Below, piece after piece: positions 6,648-10,934 of a stretch of 10,934 nt of DNA. The translations under genes and the position numbers were made by a program. Each line of letters begins with the position of its first letter. The first letter of the stretch is position 1. The DNA lies in contig JAMOMM010000270.1 of NCBI GenBank assembly GCA_027067085.1, positions 1 through 10,934 on the forward strand. Reading direction: 5' to 3'. Below the pieces are notes generated by a model. It saw nothing but the letters and a program-made list of their open reading frames with translations, was not told the origin of the DNA and did not search any database. This DNA comes from Hyphomicrobiales bacterium (GTDB lineage: Bacteria > Pseudomonadota > Alphaproteobacteria > Rhizobiales > Aestuariivirgaceae).

Positions 6648-7052
6648 TTAGCCTCCATAACCAACATTAAGATCACGGCGGGCTGAACGGATGGAAACAG
6701 AATATCCTGCAACCACATCGATCAAACACATAACAACAAGGATGAGAAACACTGCTGTTCCAGCTTGCTTGACCAGCAAAAACTCGACTAAAGCAATAAT
6801 AAATACGCCCGTTGATAAGATGTGGTCTAAAATTGTTGCGGTGCCAATGCTTGCTGCTTTAATGACTTCAAGAAATAACAGCCCCAAACTGACAAGAATT
6901 AACACATCGCCGCTTGAAAGGGCAAAAGTTGCGCCTGACATCATGTCGTAAACAAACATATCGGCCTGTAAATCTAGGGTGCCAGAAAAGGCAAATACGT
7001 TATACGCGATCAAGGCGAGGGCCAAAAATGGAAAGGCTGACAAGAAACGCAT
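6648..7052 (-). CDS. Small integral membrane protein of unknown function
   Basis: 134 residues with about four hydrophobic segments (roughly 5-25, 48-68, 75-95 and 98-120) and a basic C-terminal tail (SIRSARRDLNVGYGG). The first segment could be read as a signal anchor. The pattern MMSGATFALSSGDVLILVSLGLLFLEVIKA resembles alphaproteobacterial hypothetical membrane proteins found next to MarC genes, but I cannot name a family. The start is secure: CAGGAG lies at 7061-7066, 8 bases upstream of the ATG. It is the first gene of the operon with MarC and DUF924. Its last codons (TAT GGA GGC TAA) double as the MarC ribosome-binding site. The promoter should lie in 7060-7225, which holds a long inverted repeat. 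Confidence 0.8.
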   Translation of the reverse strand: MRFLSAFPFLALALIAYNVFAFSGTLDLQADMFVYDMMSGATFALSSGDVLILVSLGLLFLEVIKAASIGTATILDHILSTGVFIIALVEFLLVKQAGTAVFLILVVMCLIDVVAGYSVSIRSARRDLNVGYGG

Positions 7053-7103
7053 GTGAAATTCTCCTGAAATGCTCGTTAGGATGGTTGATGTCTAAGTCTT
7101 AGA

Positions 7104-7146
7104 GTGTTTCATGTTTTGTTTGAATTGCAAACACAGCATGAAACAC
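7104..7146. repeat. Long inverted repeat (19-base arms) upstream of the membrane operon
   Basis: Arms 7104-7122 and 7128-7146 pair at 17 of 19 positions around a 5-base loop. The outer 10 bases (GTGTTTCATG/CATGAAACAC) are perfect. The mismatches are at 7114/7136, which could be a U-G wobble in a plus-strand RNA, and at 7116/7134. No T-tract follows on either strand, so a simple terminator is unlikely. It lies about 52 bases before the start of the small membrane protein gene and about 80 bases beyond the rpmF terminator. It could be a 5' leader hairpin, a regulator site or a small interspersed repeat. No second copy is apparent by eye in this window. Confidence 0.6.
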
Positions 7147-7225
7147 AAAAGTTTCAACACCTTAAGGATGTTATTTTGGTTCAATTTAAACCAGAATGAC
7201 TCTAGCTGGATAGGCTGAAAATGGC

Positions 7226-7256
7226 AAAAGAAAAGCCAGTGCGAAAACACTGGCTT
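7226..7256 (-). terminator. Rho-independent terminator of rpmF
   Basis: On the minus strand, AAGCCAGTG (plus 7248-7256) pairs perfectly with CACTGGCTT (plus 7233-7241) around a 6-base loop (TTTTCG). TTTTCTTTT follows (plus 7226-7234). It lies 34 bases past the rpmF stop codon. This is a textbook intrinsic terminator for minus-strand transcription and ends the L32 transcript before the membrane operon. Confidence 0.85.
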
Positions 7257-7289
7257 AAAAACTTTGTCTGATTGGCTAAAAGCTTCGAC

Positions 7290-7475
7290 TTAGTAGTCGC
7301 TTTTCGCTTCAAGAACTTGACGTCCACGATACATGCCTGATTTCAGGTCAATGTGGTGTGGGCGGCGCAATTCGCCTGATTGTTTGTCTTCAACGTATAC
7401 TGATTTCTCAGTTGTGTGACCAGAACGGCGGAAACCACGTTTCATACGTGAGATTTTACCTTTAGGTACGGCCAT
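7290..7475 (-). CDS. rpmF: 50S ribosomal protein L32
   Basis: 61 residues, the usual length of bacterial L32. The N-terminus MAVPKGKISRMKRGFRRSGH is followed by YVEDKQSGELRRPHHIDLKSGMYRGRQVL, which is close to alphaproteobacterial L32. The pattern GELRRPHHID..GMYRGRQVL is the most conserved part. The zinc-binding cysteines of some L32 proteins are absent, as expected in this lineage. L32 binds 23S rRNA in the large subunit near the exit region. A GGAG ribosome-binding site (7482-7486) precedes the ATG. The gene is monocistronic, with its own terminator. A 6-base hairpin, GAACCA/TGGTTC (7500-7517), sits in the upstream region, but I could not fix the promoter. Confidence 0.97.
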   Translation of the reverse strand: MAVPKGKISRMKRGFRRSGHTTEKSVYVEDKQSGELRRPHHIDLKSGMYRGRQVLEAKSDY

Positions 7476-7499
7476 GGAAATTCTCCAAAAATTGTAGCT

Positions 7500-7517
7500 G
7501 AACCAATAAGCTGGTTC
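7500..7517. promoter_or_regulatory. Small inverted repeat in the rpmF leader region
   Basis: GAACCA (7500-7505) and TGGTTC (7512-7517) form a perfect 6-base inverted repeat around a 6-base loop. It lies about 25 bases before the rpmF start codon, just upstream of the ribosome-binding site. It might be a leader hairpin affecting L32 translation or a chance repeat. Confidence 0.2.
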
Positions 7518-7747
7518 ATAAATGATAATAGTCTTGTTTATGAGGGCGGCTTATAGCCTGATTGGGATGAAATATCCAGTGCCGATTTCATATCAAGCTG
7601 ATTTTTTTAGTTGTTTATGAAAATAACGGGTAAGTAGGATTAGATTAAGGCTTTAATAACACTAAAAGCGGAAATGAAAAAGAAATTCAGGCTATTGGTC
7701 AGTATAGAAACAATTTTAACGTTTAAAGTAGATATATAGGAAGATGA

Positions 7748-8155
7748 ATGGGTGATATTGCAGTTGTACTTGTTGTTGCGTGCGCACTTGTTGATCCTGA
7801 CCACAGGGTTTTGATTGCACAGCGTCCTGCAGGTAAGTCCATGGCTGGGTTATGGGAGTTTCCTGGTGGTAAGATTGAGAAGGGTGAGTTGCCTGAGGTG
7901 GCGCTTATTCGTGAGTTGAAAGAGGAATTGGCAATTACAGTGGCACAACCGTGTCTGGCACCGTTAACATTTGCCAGCCATACTTATGAAGATTTTCATT
8001 TGTTGATGCCATTATACATCTGTCGCAGGTGGCAAGGTAGCGTTCAGGCTCTGGAAGGCCAAACCCTAAAATGGGTGAGACCTAACCAATTAAGAGACTA
8101 TCCAATGCCCCCAGCAGATGTTCCGTTGGTGTCACATTTGATTGATGCACTTTAA
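7748..8155 (+). CDS. mutT: MutT-type Nudix hydrolase (8-oxo-dGTP diphosphatase or related)
   Basis: 135 residues, matching the length of MutT. The Nudix box is at residues 41-63: Gly41, Glu47, Arg55-Glu56 and Glu59-Glu60 are all in place. The conserved Gly near the end of the box is Ala62 (EELAI instead of EELGI). Upstream, LIAQRPAGKSMAGLWEFPGGKIEKGE is the classic MutT lead-in. The downstream FASHTYEDFHLLMPLYICRRWQG matches the substrate-side strands of bacterial MutT. The enzyme hydrolyses oxidised or unwanted nucleoside triphosphates to monophosphates with Mg2+, which prevents mutation. The start is supported by AGGAAG about 7 bases before the ATG. The gene is 29 bases upstream of the pilin gene and may be co-transcribed with it. 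The substrate could be another NTP, so mutT is a family-level symbol. Confidence 0.88.
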   Translation: MGDIAVVLVVACALVDPDHRVLIAQRPAGKSMAGLWEFPGGKIEKGELPEVALIRELKEELAITVAQPCLAPLTFASHTYEDFHLLMPLYICRRWQGSVQALEGQTLKWVRPNQLRDYPMPPADVPLVSHLIDAL

Positions 8156-8184
8156 AATGCGTTGAGTTTGAAAAGGTAAAATTG

Positions 8185-8406
8185 ATGAAGAAGTTAAGTC
8201 AGTTAATAAGTAAATCAATAATTGGGACCGTTTGGAGCCGTCGGCGCGATTTTTCTCATCAGACAGATGGTGCAACAGCGATTGAGTATGCGTTGATTGC
8301 AAGTGCAACTGGTTTGGCGTTAATTGCGTCTTTGCCCGCTATTGAAGCGGCGATTGGTGGTCGTTATGGCGATTTCGCTCAATGGTTTACTGATATTACG
8401 CTGTAA
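8185..8406 (+). CDS. flp: Flp family type IVb pilin
   Basis: 73 residues from the ATG at 8185. A TTG one codon earlier also opens the frame, but AAAGG at the right spacing favours the ATG. The prepilin site is unmistakable: DG|ATAIEYALIAS, in which cleavage after the Gly leaves a mature protein with Glu at position 5 and Tyr at 6, as in Flp/Fap pilins. The mature part is about 45 residues: one hydrophobic N-terminal helix, then IEAAIGGRYGDFAQWFTDITL. The leader, of about 29 residues, is basic (Trp and three Arg in a row) and long for this group. Flp pilins are processed by a TadV/CpaA-type peptidase and assembled by Tad machinery into adhesive pili. No tad or cpa genes are in the window, so this is an orphan copy. 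It converges with the methyltransferase gene. Confidence 0.9.
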   Translation: MKKLSQLISKSIIGTVWSRRRDFSHQTDGATAIEYALIASATGLALIASLPAIEAAIGGRYGDFAQWFTDITL

Positions 8407-8410
8407 GAAT

Positions 8411-8428
8411 TTAGGGTCTTGACCCTAA
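8411..8428. terminator. Candidate bidirectional hairpin between the pilin and methyltransferase genes
   Basis: TTAGGGTC (8411-8418) and GACCCTAA (8421-8428) form a perfect 8-base inverted repeat around TT. It lies in the 18-base gap between the converging genes and overlaps the methyltransferase stop codon (8425-8427). The T-tract is weak in either direction and the loop is tight, so terminator function is only plausible. Confidence 0.4.
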
Positions 8429-8439
8429 GGCTTTAAGGC
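8423..8439. repeat. 17-base direct repeat, copy 1 (3' end of the methyltransferase gene)
   Basis: CCCTAAGGCTTTAAGGC occurs here and, identically, at 9196-9212 near the 5' end of the same gene. The two copies are read in different frames (AlaLeuLysPro-stop here, ArgLeuLysAlaLeuGly there), so protein constraint does not explain the identity. No mobile-element signature accompanies them. Confidence 0.5.
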
Positions 8440-9261
8440 ATCTGCTAGGCGTTGTTTGGCAGAGCCAGGTTTTAATGGCTGTTGTTGGCTTTCATGGGGT
8501 GCCCAAGCCGTTAAGTAGTTGATTTCAAAAGTTGCCCGAATGCGATTATCCAAATCGCTAAACATTTCATTATATTTCGTTTCCACGTTCATCAGCATTG
8601 CCTTTGAACATAAGGTGGTTGAGCGGTCGCATAGCGGATTGGATAAGCCCATGGCTTTTAACTCTTTCATCAGGGCCAATGCACCGTCATAGCGAACGGT
8701 AAAACTATCCATGTCTGATACGGGAAGGCCAAAGCCAGCGCGTTGCAATAGGGCACCTGTTTGGCGCACATCGCTAAAGGGGATAATGCGTGGGGTCGCA
8801 CCATTGTTTTTTTCAATTTCAGCATTAAGCCAAACGTGGCGCAGCTCTTGAAGGGTCGCGCCTGAAAACATGGCCCCTAAAAATAAGCCATCAGGACGCA
8901 AAGCGCGATTAAACTGAATAAGGCTGCCTACCAGATCGTTTGACACTTCAAGGCCCGTTGGCGCGATGATACAATCGAGTTTGTCGTCACCGAAAGGCAC
9001 CCATTCGTTTGAAAACTCAACGTCATGATGGGTGATTACATTGCCTAGTTTGGGCGAGGCTTTGATTGTATCAATAAACATGCGAGATGCTGGGCCTGCA
9101 ATGAGGCAAGTCTCAAAGTTTCGCTCGATCAGTTCAAGCCGTGAAACCAGTTCTTGAGCAATGATTTCATCAAGAAAATCAGGATAATTTGGCATCCCTA
9201 AGGCTTTAAGGCGGCGGGTGCGGGCCAATTGGGTATCGAATATTTTCCGAGATTGAGTCAT
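8425..9261 (-). CDS. NDUFAF5-like SAM-dependent methyltransferase family protein
   Basis: 278 residues, closely patterned on mitochondrial complex I assembly factor NDUFAF5 and its alphaproteobacterial relatives. Shared signatures are KIFDTQLARTRRLKAL at the start, RALRPDGLFLGAMFSGATLQELR (about 119-141), PRIIPFSDVRQTGALLQRAGF (157-177), VRYDGALALMKELKAMGLSN, and INYLTAWAPHESQ...PGSA near the end. NDUFAF5 hydroxylates an arginine of the complex I subunit NDUFS7; the bacterial role is inferred and unproven. The SAM-binding motif I, normally GxGxG, reads CLIAGPASRMFID (52-64), so the glycine loop is degraded. There is no strong ribosome-binding site, but the family-typical N-terminus supports this ATG. 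The gene diverges from comF across 86 bases. Confidence 0.85.
   Translation of the reverse strand: MTQSRKIFDTQLARTRRLKALGMPNYPDFLDEIIAQELVSRLELIERNFETCLIAGPASRMFIDTIKASPKLGNVITHHDVEFSNEWVPFGDDKLDCIIAPTGLEVSNDLVGSLIQFNRALRPDGLFLGAMFSGATLQELRHVWLNAEIEKNNGATPRIIPFSDVRQTGALLQRAGFGLPVSDMDSFTVRYDGALALMKELKAMGLSNPLCDRSTTLCSKAMLMNVETKYNEMFSDLDNRIRATFEINYLTAWAPHESQQQPLKPGSAKQRLADALKP
9196..9212. repeat. 17-base direct repeat, copy 2 (5' end of the methyltransferase gene)
   Basis: Identical to 8423-8439 and in the same orientation, 773 bases apart. The two copies nearly bracket the methyltransferase gene. They could be a footprint of past recombination or a chance match. Confidence 0.5.
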
Positions 9262-9347
9262 AATGCTATTTAACTGAGTGGTGATGGGTTTTTGATAGAG
9301 TATTTATGAAATAATCAAAGTTTGAAATGCTTTAGTACAGGATTTTA

Positions 9348-10145
9348 GTGAAAAACGCAGCGATAAATAAATTTGGTCAGATAAAAGACTTTTCTTTTAA
9401 GTCTTTGTCGCGCTCTTTTAGTCGAAAGTTTATTGATGCTGTGTTGCCAAATCAATGTGTGAGCTGTTGGCAACTAACTCGTGAAGGCGGGCGAGTGTGT
9501 GCTTCGTGTTGGAATGGTTTGGAATTTATTGAGCAACCGCTGTGTGATCGAACAGGGGTGCCATTTGCCTTTGACCCTGGCGCTGGTGTGGTTTCTGTCG
9601 CAGCTTTGGCCCGGCCGCCTGTATGGCAACGTGCGCGCGCTTCTGTGGTGTTTGATGATGCCTCGCGCAAACTCATCCATGCGCTTAAATATTATGATCG
9701 CTTTGAAGTGGGTGACATGATGGGACAAACCATGATGCGAGCAGGCGCGCAATTACTTGATGAGGCTGACTTGATTGTGCCGGTGCCGTTGCATCGATTT
9801 CGATTGTGGCAGCGCCGATTTAACCAAGCGGCCCATTTAGCCAAATTGATAAGCGAAAAATCAGGAAAACCTACTTATAATAATATTTTGCTGCGGGCGC
9901 GTGCAACCCGTCAACAAGTGGGTTTGCAGTCGAAAGACAGGCGCGACAATGTGAAAGGAGCGTTTAGAGTTGACGAGGCAATGGGCTTTAAGCTCTATGG
10001 CGCAAAAGTTGTATTGGTTGATGACGTTATAACCACGGGGGCCACAGCATCAGCTTGCGCGCAAGCATTGTTAGATGCAGGATGTGAACAGGTTGATATA
10101 TTGGCTTTTGCTCTTGTCAATAATCCGCTACGGCAGCATATATAA
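9348..10145 (+). CDS. comF: ComF family phosphoribosyltransferase-like protein
   Basis: 265 residues starting at a GTG, with AGGA about 7 bases upstream. The N-terminus holds a zinc ribbon with Cys37/Cys40 and Cys51/Cys54 (CVSCW...CASCW). The second cysteine knuckle common in ComF is reduced to a single Cys66 (CDRTGVPF). The phosphoribosyltransferase fold follows: VPVPLHRFRLWQRRFNQA (144-161), TRQQVGLQSKDRRDNVKGAF, and the PRPP-binding loop VVLVDDVITTGAT (221-233). ComF was named for natural competence in Bacillus and Haemophilus; related proteins occur in many bacteria not known to be competent. The neighbour grxC is 90 bases downstream. The methyltransferase gene is divergent, and this pairing appears typical of alphaproteobacteria. 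Catalytic activity is not established for most ComF proteins. Confidence 0.93.
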   Translation: MKNAAINKFGQIKDFSFKSLSRSFSRKFIDAVLPNQCVSCWQLTREGGRVCASCWNGLEFIEQPLCDRTGVPFAFDPGAGVVSVAALARPPVWQRARASVVFDDASRKLIHALKYYDRFEVGDMMGQTMMRAGAQLLDEADLIVPVPLHRFRLWQRRFNQAAHLAKLISEKSGKPTYNNILLRARATRQQVGLQSKDRRDNVKGAFRVDEAMGFKLYGAKVVLVDDVITTGATASACAQALLDAGCEQVDILAFALVNNPLRQHI

Positions 10146-10235
10146 TTTGAACGAACAATAAACTGATCGACGATATCTAGACGAAACACATGAAGACTGA
10201 CAAATTTTAATTGATGGACAAAACGGACGGAAAAC

Positions 10236-10496
10236 ATGGCTAAAGTAATTATCTACACGACGAAATTGTGCCCGTACTGCTCAATGGCAAAACGCTTGCT
10301 TAAAGGTAAAGGTGTTGCGATGGAAGAAATTGATGTGACTTTTGATCCGTCAACGCGTCGCAATATGAGCAAAAAGTCTGGTGGGGCAACGTCTGTGCCG
10401 CAAATATTTATTGGCGATACTCATGTGGGTGGATGTGATGATCTTCACGCCCTAGAGAAAAAAGGCGCATTGGATCCGATGCTCGCCGCAGGCTAG
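10236..10496 (+). CDS. grxC: Glutaredoxin 3
   Basis: 86 residues, the normal length of glutaredoxin 3. The dithiol active site is CPYC (Cys12-Pro13-Tyr14-Cys15) after the first strand VIIYTTKL. The cis-Pro loop is TSVPQIF (Pro55). The glutathione-binding GGCDDL motif is at 65-70, and Cys67 there is the extra cysteine of many Grx3 proteins. The protein reduces protein and mixed glutathione disulphides in the cytosol, using glutathione as electron source. A weak GGACGGA ribosome-binding site precedes the ATG. The gene follows comF after 90 bases and is separated by only 3 bases from the next gene, a nitrilase-family amidase. The two are clearly co-transcribed. The pairing makes sense if the amidase handles deaminated glutathione. 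Confidence 0.97.
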   Translation: MAKVIIYTTKLCPYCSMAKRLLKGKGVAMEEIDVTFDPSTRRNMSKKSGGATSVPQIFIGDTHVGGCDDLHALEKKGALDPMLAAG

Positions 10497-10499
10497 GCA

Positions 10500-10934
10500 A
10501 TGGAAAATGACCGATCACAGTTAATTCGTATTGCTTGTGTGCAAACATGCAGCGGGCGAAATGTTGATCGAAACATTGCTAATACAACCAAGCAAATTAT
10601 TGAAGCGGTTGAAAATGGCGCACAGTTTGTGTTGACGCCCGAAGTGACCAATTTGATGGAAGAGAATAATCAGGCTTTGCGCGCAAGTGTTGGTCGGCAA
10701 GGTGATGACAAAGCGGTCAAAGCATTTTCTGCTTTAGCTAAAAGTTTGCAAATTCATTTACTCATTGGGTCGCTTGGGCTTCGCGATGATACGGGCGAAA
10801 AATTGGTTAATCGCTCAATGTTGTTTTTGCCCGATGGCTCGATCGGTGCGACTTATGACAAAATCCATATGTTTGATGTGGATTTGGGCGGTGGGGAAAC
10901 TTATCGCGAATCAGCTAATTATACGGCTGGTGAA
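10500..10934 (+). CDS. Carbon-nitrogen hydrolase (nitrilase superfamily, Nit1/Nit2-like), 5' part only
   Basis: 145 codons are visible from the ATG at 10500, and the gene runs off the right edge. The N-terminus IRIACVQTCSGRNVDRNI and the catalytic Glu48 in LTPEVTNLM match the nitrilase superfamily. LLIGSLGLR follows, then the catalytic Lys121 in YDKIHMFDVDL. The catalytic Cys, expected about 30 residues later, lies outside the window. The run YDKIHMFDVDLGGGETYRES is typical of Nit-type amidases, whose characterised members hydrolyse deaminated glutathione. The glutaredoxin neighbour supports this, but other omega-amidase substrates are possible. AGG bases in the grxC tail serve as the ribosome-binding site. 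It is co-transcribed with grxC. Confidence 0.92.
   Translation, partial: MENDRSQLIRIACVQTCSGRNVDRNIANTTKQIIEAVENGAQFVLTPEVTNLMEENNQALRASVGRQGDDKAVKAFSALAKSLQIHLLIGSLGLRDDTGEKLVNRSMLFLPDGSIGATYDKIHMFDVDLGGGETYRESANYTAGE

Noticed and set aside
9291..9319. TTTGAT/ATCAAA inverted repeat in the methyltransferase-comF divergent region
   Set aside because: The arms are only 6 bases and AT-rich, with no further support for an operator.

Overview
The window looks like a chromosomal stretch of an alphaproteobacterium, most likely of the Hyphomicrobiales/Rhizobiales type and moderately AT-rich by eye. The evidence is the set of proteins: an L32 with an alphaproteobacterial C-terminal half, a mitochondrial NDUFAF5-like methyltransferase next to ComF, then glutaredoxin 3 and a nitrilase-family amidase, and a cupin-like/GNAT/flippase operon. 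No rRNA, tRNA, CRISPR array, insertion sequence or integrase was recognised.

Layout. Positions 1-1800 look accessory: the 5' end of an unrecognised small coiled-coil-like gene, a 302-base gap, and a stand-alone AAA-type ATPase whose AT-rich promoter is full of inverted repeats. Positions 1798-5249 (minus strand) form a tight three-gene operon: a Wzx/MOP-type flippase, a BioF2/FemAB-like acyltransferase, and a JmjC/cupin-type Fe(II)/2-oxoglutarate oxygenase. Together they suggest modification and export of a lipid-linked surface glycan or a similar envelope molecule. Its upstream region carries an array of ACG(T) motifs spaced at about 9-10 bases.

Positions 5424-7052 (minus strand) are a second operon: a small four-helix membrane protein, a MarC-family membrane protein and a DUF924 protein. 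The genes are separated by only 4-5 bases, and the ribosome-binding sites lie inside the 3' end of the preceding gene. Position 7290-7475 is rpmF (ribosomal protein L32), with a clear rho-independent terminator. A second, longer inverted repeat of unknown role lies between that terminator and the membrane operon.

Positions 7748-8406 (plus strand) are a MutT-type Nudix hydrolase and an orphan Flp/type IVb pilin. The NDUFAF5-like methyltransferase (minus strand) converges on the pilin and diverges from comF. comF, grxC and a truncated carbon-nitrogen hydrolase run off the right edge on the plus strand. These are housekeeping genes for nucleotide-pool cleaning, DNA-uptake-related phosphoribosyltransferase, thiol redox and probable deaminated-glutathione repair.

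I did not find a clearly new multi-gene system. The best leads are the flippase/acyltransferase/JmjC operon with its phased operator-like array, the ATPase with its nested palindromic promoter, the NDUFAF5-like protein with a degraded SAM-binding loop, the orphan Flp pilin, and the unexplained 19-base-arm inverted repeat.
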